DNA of 64,000 bases, taken from the NCBI GenBank assembly GCA_900199505.1, contig FZQV01000006.1, positions 33,395-97,394 of the forward strand. Reading direction: 5' to 3'. Positions within the stretch are counted from its first letter, which is position 1. Each line of letters starts with the position of its first letter. Both the position numbers and the translations under genes were made by a program. Below, piece by piece: positions 28,402-38,176 of the stretch. The stretch is from Ruaniaceae bacterium KH17 (GTDB lineage Bacteria > Actinomycetota > Actinomycetes > Actinomycetales > Actinomycetaceae). The notes under the pieces are model-generated. The model searched no databases and was not told the DNA's origin. It saw only the letters and a list, made by a program, of their open reading frames with translations.

Positions 28402-28451
28402 GTTGAGCCGTGCGGTACGCATCAGCTCTGATCCGTACCTCTCAGCTCAAC
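28402..28451. repeat. Dispersed 50-bp palindrome, family A copy 2
   Basis: GTTGAGC (28402-28408) and GCTCAAC (28445-28451) bound a 50-base imperfect palindrome with the centre GGTACGCATCAG-CTCTGATCCGTACC. The length is identical to copies at 5391 and 56849. Confidence 0.75.
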
Positions 28452-28508
28452 TTTCACGGTGGCGGGCAGGGCGATAGGTGTGTCGGCGCGCGCCGATAGA
28501 CTGGCCGG

Positions 28509-29171
28509 GTGCCATTGCGCGTGATCCTGATCGACGACGAGACCCTGGTCCTCGACGCCCTCGAACGGATCCTTGCGAGCGAGTCCGAGATCGACGTCGT
28601 CGGCACGGCAACCACGGGGCGCGATGGAATCCGGCTCGCTCGAGAGGCCCGGCCGGACGTCGTTGTCACCGATCTCTTACTGAAGGGTGATACCGACGGT
28701 GTGGAGGTGACCCGGCGGATCCGCAACGCGCTGAACCCGCCGGCCGTGCTCGTGGTGACCAGCTTCGATTCCGAGACCCAGATGCGTGGCGCACTCGAGG
28801 CGGGCGCGGTGGGCTTCCTGCTGAAGACCGACGCCACGGATTCGCTCGCCACCGCGATCCGGATGGCGGCCGACGGCGACCCGATGATCTCGCCCGCGAT
28901 GACGACTCGCCTCATCGCGAGCTACGTGGCTCCCACGATCGATCCGGCGGCCGAGGAGGCGCGGCGGAAGGTGGCGCTGCTCAGTGAGCGCGAGATCGAG
29001 GTGGCGCAGCTCGTGGGCGCGGGCCGCACATACGGCGAGATTGGCCGCGAGTTGTTCATCTCGGACAGCACCGTGAAGGCAACGATCGGCCGGGCGCTTC
29101 GGAAGGTTGACGCCGATTCGGGTGCCCAGCTGGCCGTGATCGTCGCGATGGCTCGCCTCGACCTGAAGTGA
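28509..29171 (+). CDS. LuxR/NarL-family response regulator
   Basis: 220 residues from a GTG. The receiver has the acidic pair in VILIDDETLV, the phosphoacceptor Asp in VVVTDLLLKG, the Thr/Ser of VVTSFDS and the Lys of FLLKTDA. The C-terminal HTH is SEREIEVAQLVGAGRTYGEI then LFISDSTVKATIGRALRKV. Partner of the kinase encoded upstream. Targets are unknown; the nearby palindrome at 26899-26939 is a candidate. Confidence 0.92.
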   Translation: MPLRVILIDDETLVLDALERILASESEIDVVGTATTGRDGIRLAREARPDVVVTDLLLKGDTDGVEVTRRIRNALNPPAVLVVTSFDSETQMRGALEAGAVGFLLKTDATDSLATAIRMAADGDPMISPAMTTRLIASYVAPTIDPAAEEARRKVALLSEREIEVAQLVGAGRTYGEIGRELFISDSTVKATIGRALRKVDADSGAQLAVIVAMARLDLK

Positions 29172-29190
29172 CGCCACAGGGCGGACGTGA

Positions 29191-30231
<1,041 letters not shown>

Positions 30232-30241
30232 AGGTGTTCCG

Positions 30242-30273
30242 CTGGTCGAGCGAGCGTTAGCGAGCCGAAACCC
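30242..30273. repeat. Repeat related to family B after nrdF
   Basis: CTGGTCGAGCGAGCGTTAGC then GAGCCGAAACC: the common GGTCGAGCG...CGAAACC intergenic repeat form, directly after the nrdF stop. Confidence 0.5.
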
Positions 30274-30284
30274 ATCCAGCGCAC

Positions 30285-30326
30285 GAGGCCCGGACCTGCA
30301 GAATCCTGTGGGCCCGGGCCTCTTTT
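30285..30326 (+). terminator. Rho-independent terminator of nrdF
   Basis: GAGGCCCGG (30285-30293) pairs with CCGGGCCTC (30314-30322), followed by TTTT. Confidence 0.85.
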
Positions 30327-30385
30327 CGTGCCTTCTCTCGAAATGAACAGAGGAGGACAGAGATGGAGATCGATACCAGGAACCT

Positions 30386-30613
30386 GTGGCACGCGAGTGG
30401 CACGTGCGTACCTACGAGGCACGAGCGTGGTGGTCCGCTGATCGGGAGTTGGCTGCTAGGGGCTGCCGTGGTCGTGCCATATCGTGCCACAAGTGGCTGG
30501 TCCGACAGCCTGGAATCCGCAGAGTTATGCGGTTCTCGGGGGATGCGGGGTCCGAATGGCACGGAGTGGCACGACCGTCCGCGAAGGTCTGCTAGTGGCC
30601 ACGGGAGGGCACG
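30386..30613. promoter_or_regulatory. Repeated GTGGCACG motifs: probable integrase arm-type sites
   Basis: GTGGCACG occurs at 30386-30393, 30397-30404 and 30566-30573, inverted at 30483-30490, with one-mismatch copies at 30416-30423, 30473-30480 (inverted) and 30556-30563. Pairs are spaced by 10-11 bases. Such direct repeats immediately before a tyrosine integrase gene usually bind the integrase N-terminal domain or the excisionase. No gene is present between the nrdF terminator and 30614. Confidence 0.6.
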
Positions 30614-31963
30614 ATGAATGCCACAACTAAGGCCGTGCGACGTGAGTCGTGGGGGAGTCTGCGGAAGCTCCCATCGGGGCGATGGCAGACTCGCTACCCC
30701 GGGCCTGATGGCCAGGCCTATACTGCGCGAACTGAGGATGACCGGGCGCTGACGTTCTTCACAAAGACTGACGCACGCGTGTGGCTTGCCGCCGTGCATA
30801 CGAAGATCGCACGGCAGGAGTGGGAACCGCCAAGGGTGGTCGCTGCCCGCCGTCGGGCTGAGGCGGAGGAGCAAGCGGATCTGGCTATGGGATTTTCGGA
30901 GTATGCCGAGCGGTGGCTGGCGCGGGTGAGCACGGAGCCGAATCGGAGTGGGAAGCGGCGGGCCGCCGGGACGGTGCGCACGTACCGAGGGAAGGTCTCG
31001 GGGTATCTCATCCCGGAGTTTGGGGACACGCCGATCCGGGAGATCGATGCGGAGCGAGTCCGGGCGCTGACCGAGCGGCTGGACAAGATCCCGTCTCCGT
31101 TGAATCCGAGATCTCCGTTCAACGGGATCACTCGGCCGGTGTTGATCGTGCTCATGATGATCCTGCGACAGGCAGCGCGGGACGGCGTGATCGCCTCCGT
31201 TCCGGTTGTGTCGATCCCACGGCATGAGAACGTGCGCCATGACTCCGGCCATGACTCTGGCGAGGATGTGGCAACGCCTGCGCAGGTTGAGGCGCTCTAT
31301 GCAGCGACTCCGCGCAAATGGGCGATTGTGGTGCTGCTTGCCGCCTGGTGCCAGTTGCGGCGAGGAGAGTGCCTGGGGTTGCAGCGCCAGGACGTGGAGT
31401 TTCACGATGACGGCTGTGCAACCCTCCACGTAAGGCGTCAGTTGAGTGCCAACACCGGAGACTACGCGGACTTGAAGACGGATGCAGGCAGGCGCTCGCT
31501 GAGTGTCCCGGGCCTTATGGTGGACCGGCTCAAGGAGCACATGCGTGTGAACGTGGCAGCGAAGTCGAGGGCTCCGCTCGTCCCCGTGAATGTGCGCGGC
31601 AGCGTGCCACTCTCCAACACGCGGTGGGGGTATGTCTGGAGTGACAGCCGCGATGCTGTGCTCACGATCCCCGAGGGCTTCCGTTTCCACGACCTCCGCC
31701 ATACGGGTCTGACGTTGTTTGCTCAGGAAGGTGCGACTCTCGCCGAGCTGATGCGTCGCGGCGGACACTCGGATATGCGAATCGTGCTGCGCTACCAGCA
31801 CGCCACGAGGGCTCGGGACCGGGAACTTGCGAACCGGATGAGCAAGCGGGTCGAGGCAGGGTCTGCCGCGTCTGGTCACGAGGGCGAAAGATCACCCGAG
31901 GGAGACGATGTACACCTTGAGGGAAACGTGTCTCTCAATGAAGGAGGAAGCAATGACGAGTAG
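30614..31963 (+). CDS. Phage-type tyrosine integrase
   Basis: 449 residues. An N-terminal arm-binding domain (WGSLRKLPSGRWQTRYPGPD) and a core-binding domain (FSEYAERWLARV) precede the catalytic domain with Arg in QLRRGECLGL, HDLRHTGLTLF (His-x-x-Arg), RRGGHSD and the nucleophile Tyr in VLRYQHATRARD. It would integrate and excise the element carried here, with the excisionase-like gene overlapping its 3' end. The attachment site was not found; no tRNA gene adjoins it. Confidence 0.93.
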   Translation: MNATTKAVRRESWGSLRKLPSGRWQTRYPGPDGQAYTARTEDDRALTFFTKTDARVWLAAVHTKIARQEWEPPRVVAARRRAEAEEQADLAMGFSEYAERWLARVSTEPNRSGKRRAAGTVRTYRGKVSGYLIPEFGDTPIREIDAERVRALTERLDKIPSPLNPRSPFNGITRPVLIVLMMILRQAARDGVIASVPVVSIPRHENVRHDSGHDSGEDVATPAQVEALYAATPRKWAIVVLLAAWCQLRRGECLGLQRQDVEFHDDGCATLHVRRQLSANTGDYADLKTDAGRRSLSVPGLMVDRLKEHMRVNVAAKSRAPLVPVNVRGSVPLSNTRWGYVWSDSRDAVLTIPEGFRFHDLRHTGLTLFAQEGATLAELMRRGGHSDMRIVLRYQHATRARDRELANRMSKRVEAGSAASGHEGERSPEGDDVHLEGNVSLNEGGSNDE

Positions 31964-32159
31964 GACTCGAGCACGGGCACCAGAGCCGATCCTGGTGGCT
32001 CTGGTGGAGGCTGCCGAGAAGCTTGGCATCTCGGTCAAGACGCTACGGCGTCGGATCTCGGAAGGCTCGGTGCGCGGCTACCGCGTGGGTCGCCTCATCC
32101 GGGTGGACATGAACGAGTTGCTGGACAGCCTCCTCATCGAGATCCCGTCTGTGCGCTAG
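31953..32159 (+). CDS. Excisionase-like helix-turn-helix protein
   Basis: 68 residues from the ATG at 31953, preceded by GAAGGAGGAAG and overlapping the integrase stop. VEAAEKLGISVKTLRRRISE and VRGYRVGRLIRVDMNEL are the winged helix-turn-helix of MerR/Xis-type excisionase proteins (HTH_17 family). It probably directs excision and may repress the integrase gene. Confidence 0.82.
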   Translation: MTSRTRARAPEPILVALVEAAEKLGISVKTLRRRISEGSVRGYRVGRLIRVDMNELLDSLLIEIPSVR

Positions 32160-32163
32160 TGCT

Positions 32164-32200
32164 GTGGTGGGGAGACTCAGCCGCTGAACCTCCCCACCAC
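32164..32200 (+). terminator. Hairpin after the integrase-excisionase genes
   Basis: GTGGTGGGGA (32164-32173) pairs with TCCCCACCAC (32191-32200), starting four bases after the stop codon. There is no long T-run. Confidence 0.65.
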
Positions 32201-32287
32201 GTCTTGTGAAACTCGCGGTCGCAACATACGGTGGTTGAAGCCCGGACCACGGTTCCAATGAGGGAACGTTTGCGTCGTGAGAAGACA

Positions 32288-32314
32288 ACGGTGATGCAAA
32301 CTTTGCACCACCGT
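32288..32314. repeat. 27-base near-perfect palindrome
   Basis: ACGGTGATGCAAA, a central C, and TTTGCACCACCGT match in 12 of 13 arm positions. It lies in the gene-free 200 bases between the integrase module and the nuclease-like gene. It could be an operator, or a core-type recombination site. Confidence 0.5.
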
Positions 32315-32359
32315 GGTTCGTTACCAGGGAGCGCGATACCTATAAGCTCATACTGCGAA

Positions 32360-34786
32360 TCAGCGACGCTTGCGCTTCTCCTGAATGTGTTTCGTTGCGC
32401 GGCGCGCCGAAGGTGAGGCTGGCGGGGGTCTCTTGCCCGCGGGGCGGAGGTTCATCTCCTCGACGAATCGGTCGAGCGTTGGATCGTTCGACGCGACTGA
32501 GTTCAGGTAGAAGGTATCTTTCAGGGCGCCGTCCTGGTCGAAGACCCAGCCGTAAGCGCGATCTGCCTGCAACTGATACTGCTTCACCTCTGCGTACAGT
32601 TGTAGTCGTTTCTTCGCCTCGGCGAGTGTTATGTCGGCGGGATGCGTGGCCAAGAATACGGTCGAGAAGCCCCACGTTCCAGCGTATGCCGCTACTGCGT
32701 GGTGATAGGAGCGATCTCTTTTCGTGGCACGGGCGCACTTCCTGATGGTCGACAGGAGTTCGAGTTGTGCTTCGCCGGACAGTGCGAGGAGGTCCGCGCA
32801 GCAGCGGAACCATCCGGGTCGTGCTGCTGCACTGATCTGGTCGATAAGTTCGAGCATCTCGGCCGGTGCATTCATGGTGGGTTTCGTGACATGTTCGCCG
32901 TCTGGAAGCCTGTCGCGGTTCAGCCATGCCGTCAGCTCGACGCAGTTGTCACCGACCATGGTTCCGACTGCAGACTGTCTGTGGCGCCGTCGCTCAGCCT
33001 TCGAAACGGGGGGCACTGCCGGATGTGTGGCTTTGATCTCATCGGGGTCGTCTTCGACATAGAGGTCTGCGGCGAGAAAGAGCATGTAGAGGTCGAGCTC
33101 GTCGAGCGCGCGGTAGTAGGCGGTCACAGGGCTGTCGGTGCGTCGTCGGAGGTAGAGGAGAAACTCCGAGGGGCGTTCACCAATCTCGGCAATGACGGCG
33201 AGGTCGTGCAGTGACAGAACCAAAGGGGGCCGGTCGTCGGGCAAGATTCCTGCGTGTTGAAGATCGGCGAGGTTGGTGCCGAGCGGCCCGATGTCGTCGA
33301 GCACGACGACCAAGGTTCGCACCTCGCGGATGTGTGAGAGGTCCAGCCACTTTGTGGGGCTTTCCCAGATGCCCTGGTTGGTTTCGATGAGTTCGCGGAT
33401 GCGTGTGGCTTGGCGTGCGCCGTCTCCCAGAGTTGCCTTGAGGTCGTTGCTCAAACGCCGTATGTCTCCGCGGCGGGCTTGATCAGCGATCGACTTTCCT
33501 TTCACCTCTACGATGACGGCGACGTCATCGACCACGAAGAGCGCGTCGCCTTCTACATCGTCAGCGAGTTGACCGAGAGCCTCATTGTCGGGCCCGAGCG
33601 TACTCGCAGCAACATCCAACTTCGGCGCAAAATAGTGATAGCTCTCTCGGAAGGCCGGTTCTCCGAGAACAGTTTCCAGGTACTTCTTGGCGATTTGCTC
33701 GCTGATCGGTTGGCGGGCCTTCTTGTCATACCGGCGGACGTCAGGAGAGTTGGGGGGAAGCGCGCGCTCAAGTATTCGCCGTAGCACGTCCATCCCGATG
33801 TCGTTGGAGGTTAGTGCGAAGCTATCGTCACCGTCGGACACCAGAGGATGCGCTAGAAATGGGTTGTTGCCCATTAGCAGGTCAAAGACTCTTTTCTGCG
33901 GGGTCTCTGAATCCTCAAACTGCTGCGCGAACGAGCTGAGCACTCGTCGAGACACAACTGCGTCCAATCCTGACGCGTGTACAACATCGTCCGTCGTGAT
34001 GATCGATCTGTCGGCAGGGAGAAACATGAACGGGATCATTCCGGCCATGAACTGTTCAAAGACTTCGCGAGGTATGCCTTCCGGGGCGATATCTTGATTC
34101 GCAATCAACAGGTCACCGATCTCGTTGCGAAGGTGGGTCATCCGCTCGGCGGATATCTCGTTCATTGCCGACCGAACCGCCAAGACATCCTGATAACTGA
34201 ACCCAAGATGCTGCTGCATGAGATCACTCGCGGCGGCGGTCTCGAACAATCTGCGGTCGTGCTCATCGCGGATGTGGTCATACTGCAAGTTGCGGATGTT
34301 GAGCACGGCTCCCTGGTACTCGCTTGCCAGCCGGCCAAGTGGGTCATCGCGGAGCTGGCCTTCTGCCAATTGCCGGTAGCTTGCGATCCGCGCCAGCCTC
34401 ATTGAGCGTTCATGCAACTCCTCAATCACTTCGTGCGGCCGCGTCTCTTGACGCGGCGTCGGGCTCGGTTTACGTGATGGTCGCGCGAGCAGTGACGCGG
34501 CAACGATCTCAACAGGGAGAGAGGCACCCCCTTCGGGTGCAACGCACGGATCGGGAACTATGGTGAACTCCCGCATCCGCATCAGTTCGATGACATCAAA
34601 AGCGTCGAAGTCTGCGATCAGGTCGATGATCGCCGAAACCTCCCTCTCGACGCTCTCGTACAGAATCGCGCGCGCGTCCGAGAGCGTCTTGCAGCCACGA
34701 AAGGGCAGGAGCTCATTCACTGGTTCGCCGAGCGATTCCTGACTGAACTCACCTAACACTCTCCCCAACGGGTGAAAAGACGACAT
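32360..34786 (-). CDS. Large uncharacterised protein with PD-(D/E)xK (NERD-like) nuclease motif
   Basis: 808 residues from the ATG at 34786 (a GTG at 34885 would add 33 residues that overlap an IS remnant). Near residues 411-431 EGDALFVVDDVAVIVEVKGK gives the D...E-x-K pattern of PD-(D/E)xK nucleases, closest in style to NERD domains. QARRGDIRRL follows. The rest is mostly helical, with a central VVVLDDIGPLGTNL and a basic Lys/Arg/Pro-rich end; no helicase or ATPase motif was seen. It lies between an integrase and a restriction-modification pair, all on the minus strand. A defence nuclease is likely but unproven. Confidence 0.6.
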   Translation of the reverse strand: MSSFHPLGRVLGEFSQESLGEPVNELLPFRGCKTLSDARAILYESVEREVSAIIDLIADFDAFDVIELMRMREFTIVPDPCVAPEGGASLPVEIVAASLLARPSRKPSPTPRQETRPHEVIEELHERSMRLARIASYRQLAEGQLRDDPLGRLASEYQGAVLNIRNLQYDHIRDEHDRRLFETAAASDLMQQHLGFSYQDVLAVRSAMNEISAERMTHLRNEIGDLLIANQDIAPEGIPREVFEQFMAGMIPFMFLPADRSIITTDDVVHASGLDAVVSRRVLSSFAQQFEDSETPQKRVFDLLMGNNPFLAHPLVSDGDDSFALTSNDIGMDVLRRILERALPPNSPDVRRYDKKARQPISEQIAKKYLETVLGEPAFRESYHYFAPKLDVAASTLGPDNEALGQLADDVEGDALFVVDDVAVIVEVKGKSIADQARRGDIRRLSNDLKATLGDGARQATRIRELIETNQGIWESPTKWLDLSHIREVRTLVVVLDDIGPLGTNLADLQHAGILPDDRPPLVLSLHDLAVIAEIGERPSEFLLYLRRRTDSPVTAYYRALDELDLYMLFLAADLYVEDDPDEIKATHPAVPPVSKAERRRHRQSAVGTMVGDNCVELTAWLNRDRLPDGEHVTKPTMNAPAEMLELIDQISAAARPGWFRCCADLLALSGEAQLELLSTIRKCARATKRDRSYHHAVAAYAGTWGFSTVFLATHPADITLAEAKKRLQLYAEVKQYQLQADRAYGWVFDQDGALKDTFYLNSVASNDPTLDRFVEEMNLRPAGKRPPPASPSARRATKHIQEKRKRR

Positions 34787-34787
34787 A

Positions 34788-35186
34788 TCACGCTCCAAGC
34801 TCGATGTCCTCAGGATAGGAGGCACCACCGACAACGAAGGGCACGCCACGTTGAGGTCGCACTCCAGCCAGCATTCGTGTCCCACCGCGACGGCAGGCTC
34901 TGTCGGGGGCGCTTCGGGTGGATGCGATGACTGTGCCCTGCCGCAGTTTCGGGATCCGCAACTCCAGTTCCCTGGCGGTGATGGTCAAGGTGCGGGGGCG
35001 GGCGCCGTTGCGGTACGGCGTCCGGTCAGGCGACCGCTCGAACGGAGCCGCGCCGATAAGCGCGGCCGCTTCCGCGTCGATCAACTCCTGGTAGAGCGTC
35101 TCGGTCGCGACCCGGATCCGGTCGGTGACATCGGTGAGTTTCAGTTCCCCCATGAGCTCAAGGAGGGCAGACTGGCCAAGAGCCAT
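34788..35186 (-). pseudogene. IS256-family (mutator-type) transposase, N-terminal remnant
   Basis: The frame starts MALGQSALLELMGELK and continues ELIDAEAAALIGAAPFERS, RTPYRNGARPRTL and ELELRIPKLRQGT, the standard N-terminal ~100 residues of IS256-type transposases. After about residue 95 the match ends; the catalytic DDE domain is absent. The insertion sequence has been truncated next to the nuclease-like gene, whose upstream region may be the deletion joint. Confidence 0.8.
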
Positions 35187-35250
35187 CGTGCATTGTGTCT
35201 ATCTGTGAGTGACTTGGTCGTTGTCTCACTGACCATCGCACGATGGCTCA
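35181..35250. repeat. 12-base inverted repeat near the IS256 remnant
   Basis: GAGCCATCGTGC (35181-35192) and GCACGATGGCTC (35239-35250) are perfect inverted copies over the transposase start region. They may be promoter palindromes or leftovers of nested insertions. From 35251 to 35399 no gene is seen. Confidence 0.45.
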
Positions 35251-35399
35251 CCAACGTCTGCAACGCCGGGTGCCCTGCCGGAAAGTCCACCACCCCCCGG
35301 GACGCCACCGCCAATGAACGTGATTTGCACCTCGAGTGGTGTCTTCGGACGCGCGCAACTACCTTGAGTGTCCGTCGACGCTTGCGTCAGATCCGGTTC

Positions 35400-36149
35400 T
35401 CAGCGAGTCATCGCATGGAACACTGAATCTGGAAGAGCCTTGATGTAGGCGATGCGGGCGCGGATTGCGGCCTCCAAGTTGGCGAGGGAGAGGACTGGCG
35501 ACGGCTCAGCGTACGCGGCGCTGCCCGCTTCAGCTGTGAGGAGTGCAGCCGCATCGTAGTTGTTCTCAGCGACCATACGCTCGAAGAAGATTCGGTAGCG
35601 GTCGATGTACGAGGCGCCGAAGAATACTGCGTCAGCAGGGAACGGCATCCCGACCGGCACCCGGACGGGAACTATCGACTTCGGTGCCCGCTCAACAAGC
35701 ATGATGAATCCGAACCAGGGCTTGAGGGTCCCGAACAAGCCGCGCTCAACCGCCATCTGCGAGTCGGCGGCCAATCCGAGGGCTTCCTCGGTTCGGTTGT
35801 TGAAGTTATTGCCGAATGACGGGCCGCGCTGCGACTTGAACTCCATCGCTGCGACCAAGGCGTTGCGGTGGAGCACGAGCAGATCCCAGTTCTTGGCGGG
35901 CCGGAAGTAGGCAGGGAGTTCGTTGTGGCCAGTCGTTCGGACTTCCAGATCAATCTCGGGATCGCTACGCCAGATGCCCGCGACGACATCCTGAAGTGCG
36001 TCCATCTGCTTGCCGCCGGTGACTGCGGCGCGATTGCCGGCATCCTTGATACCGGATACCGTCCCCTGCTTCGCTTGTTGAAGAGTCAGGCCCTTCCAGT
36101 AGCCGAGCACGGCCGCTTGCCACACCTCGCTGGGTGTCATGTCACTCAA
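35400..36149 (-). CDS. PaeR7I/XhoI-type type II restriction endonuclease
   Basis: 249 residues, the family length. The N-terminus TPSEVWQAAVLGYWKGLTLQ, the catalytic region VAAMEFKSQRGPSFGNNFNN (E-x-K) and RTEEALGLAADSQ match the PaeR7I family, which cuts CTCGAG. The upstream methyltransferase gene ends 10 bases before this start, so modification is encoded before restriction. By family the expected target is CTCGAG; this is not proven by the sequence itself. Confidence 0.88.
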   Translation of the reverse strand: MSDMTPSEVWQAAVLGYWKGLTLQQAKQGTVSGIKDAGNRAAVTGGKQMDALQDVVAGIWRSDPEIDLEVRTTGHNELPAYFRPAKNWDLLVLHRNALVAAMEFKSQRGPSFGNNFNNRTEEALGLAADSQMAVERGLFGTLKPWFGFIMLVERAPKSIVPVRVPVGMPFPADAVFFGASYIDRYRIFFERMVAENNYDAAALLTAEAGSAAYAEPSPVLSLANLEAAIRARIAYIKALPDSVFHAMTR

Positions 36150-36159
36150 GATCCACTCC

Positions 36160-37791
36160 CTAGATCGCCCCGACGGGTAGGCCGTATGCTTCCTCGGCCG
36201 CGCGAGTGGCTTCGTCCCTGTCTCCCAGACGGAAAGCTTCGCGGAGGCGATTCGCAGTGTTCTCGGAGATCGAGTCGGCGGGTGGCACGACGATCTTCCG
36301 AAGATACTGCGCCTGGAACCGAAGCGTACCGCCTCTCATCTTCACGCCATACGCGCTGATGAAGGCCTCTGCGATGCGAGAGAGTAGGAGGCCACCCAGC
36401 ACCTCAAGATCCCAAGACGTTGACGTCACGTAGTACAGGTTGTGGTGGGGGTAGTAGCCGCCCGGCTCGTACACCGGAGTGATGCGAGCCTTCATGTCCT
36501 GGAGGAGCAGTTTCGGCTGTTCTGCGAGTCCTGGGTAGACCTTGTCGATAGTCCGATGCCACGTCGAAGGGTTCTTCCGTGCGACGAATCGCTTCTTCAC
36601 GGCCTCGTGCTCACCGAGTGCTCTCGCAAGCCCCGGGTACTTCTCAAGATCGACCAGGCAGCCGGACGAGTCCCAGGGGTTGAGAAGCACGCGCGCAGGC
36701 TCATGAAGACGTCCGCTTCGAATGTCGTCCGCCATGACGAGAGGAAGAATGCGGTCTTCTTCGACATCCAACTGTGCCTCGCGAGGCACCACATATGCAG
36801 AGTCGGCCCCGGTTGCGACGCCGATGCTGATCCGGGTAGCGCCGTCAGATTCGAGGGTTGGGAAGTTCTCTTGTAGACGTTCGAGGACTCGAACCATGCG
36901 TGGTGATCCAGCCGGCCAGAAGTCATCCGTCTCAAACCAGTTCGGAAGACGCGCACCTTCCCAGCTGTGGCCCTGCGCAGCTACTTCTCGACCGGTCACG
37001 AACGCGATCGCCTCTCGGGCGGAGGACTCACTGAAGTGCTCGGTGGTGTCGATGATGGTTGCGTCTCGTTGCGGCGCATTCGCAATCACTGTGATCGCTG
37101 GGTAGGCCGAGACCGTGGCCTCGAAGGCATCGACATCGTGCATCTGCCATACGGTTTCCACCGCGTACTCAGAGGCAACAAGGCCGCGGAGTGCCTTTCC
37201 GTATGCGTTCCGCATCCACCGGTCCGCACAGATGAAACCGACCCGACCGCCGGCGCGCAAGTGCCGGAGTGATCGCTCGTAGAAGCCGATGTAGATGTCG
37301 GAGCGGCCGCGCATCGTCCACCAGCGGCTTCGGTAGGCAGCCTCAATCTGGTCATTGAGATCGTCGCTACGGATATAGGGAGGATTGCCGACGACGAAGT
37401 CCACACCCTCTGGAACATCGCTGAGGAGGAAGTCGCCTTGGTGGAGCCACTGATGCGCGAGAGTAGAGGCCTCTTCGTGGGATGCGCCGGCCTCAAGCAG
37501 CAGCGTGGTGGCGGTGTCTTTACATGTCTCAACATGGACGCGCTGAAGGTCGAGCCCGAAGAGGGCATCGCGCAACTCATCGAGAGAACGGCGGCGAGCC
37601 CGAGCAGACTGAAGGAGCCGCTCAATCACTGGAACGAGGAACGCACCGGAACCGATGGATGGTTCAACAAGGCGCAGCGAACCAAGGTCTCTGTCAGCGG
37701 TATACCCAACGAGATCAAGGATCGTTTCCACGACCCAGCGGCGAGTGAAGACCTCGCCATACTCAATCTCCTCAGGAGTGGCAACCGCCAT
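36160..37791 (-). CDS. Type II N6-adenine DNA methyltransferase (PaeR7I partner)
   Basis: About 543 residues from the ATG at 37791; an ATG at 37851 would add 20 residues but has no ribosome binding site. The AdoMet motif is RLVEPSIGSGAFLVPVIERL and the catalytic motif IV is VGNPPYIRSDD (N-P-P-Y), of the gamma type as in Eco57I/PaeR7I methylases. GGRVGFICADRWMRNAYG and a C-terminal target-recognition region follow. It should methylate adenine in CTCGAG and protect the host. The operator-like repeats at 37817-37838 lie just upstream. Confidence 0.88.
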   Translation of the reverse strand: MAVATPEEIEYGEVFTRRWVVETILDLVGYTADRDLGSLRLVEPSIGSGAFLVPVIERLLQSARARRRSLDELRDALFGLDLQRVHVETCKDTATTLLLEAGASHEEASTLAHQWLHQGDFLLSDVPEGVDFVVGNPPYIRSDDLNDQIEAAYRSRWWTMRGRSDIYIGFYERSLRHLRAGGRVGFICADRWMRNAYGKALRGLVASEYAVETVWQMHDVDAFEATVSAYPAITVIANAPQRDATIIDTTEHFSESSAREAIAFVTGREVAAQGHSWEGARLPNWFETDDFWPAGSPRMVRVLERLQENFPTLESDGATRISIGVATGADSAYVVPREAQLDVEEDRILPLVMADDIRSGRLHEPARVLLNPWDSSGCLVDLEKYPGLARALGEHEAVKKRFVARKNPSTWHRTIDKVYPGLAEQPKLLLQDMKARITPVYEPGGYYPHHNLYYVTSTSWDLEVLGGLLLSRIAEAFISAYGVKMRGGTLRFQAQYLRKIVVPPADSISENTANRLREAFRLGDRDEATRAAEEAYGLPVGAI

Positions 37792-37816
37792 ATCAGCCTC
37801 GAACCCTTTCCCGTTT

Positions 37817-37838
37817 CTGTCTCTAGACAGACTATCTG
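37817..37838 (-). promoter_or_regulatory. Operator-like repeats upstream of the methyltransferase
   Basis: CTGTCTCTAGACAG (arms CTGTCT/AGACAG, 37817-37830) followed by ACTATCTG repeats the half-site. It lies 26 bases upstream of the preferred ATG at 37791. It recalls autoregulatory sites of restriction-modification loci, but no controller gene was found. Confidence 0.35.
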
Positions 37839-38176
37839 TCGGCACGGACATTCAGCGTTTCTGGACGCAAGACGGGGCCGAATCACGACGCGGTTCCTAC
37901 TCTCTTGAGCCTTTCAGTGCAGTTCAAGGAACTGGAGCCGTATGCACGGGGACTCACACTGATAGGTATGCGAAAGTCGCGTGGGCGACTCCCGTGAGTA
38001 CGGCTTGAGCTGCCAGCTTCATGGAGTGGCTACTGGTGACTAAATCAAGTAGATGCGGGTCTGGCAGGTTGACGTTAACGGACTTGGTGGGCCACGTGAT
38101 TCCTAAGGCGCATGCTGTTTGGCGCGGTACGGTTTCAATAGCGACGGAGATCCAAGGAATAGGGAGGTTACCTCGA

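Noticed and set aside
30232..30613. A tRNA gene as integration target
   Set aside because: No cloverleaf or T-loop GTTCRANNC motif was found; the stretch holds the nrdF terminator and repeated GTGGCACG sites.
34851..35426. Plus-strand frame of 191 residues over the IS remnant
   Set aside because: It is the complement of the IS256 transposase remnant and has a low-complexity basic/Gly composition.
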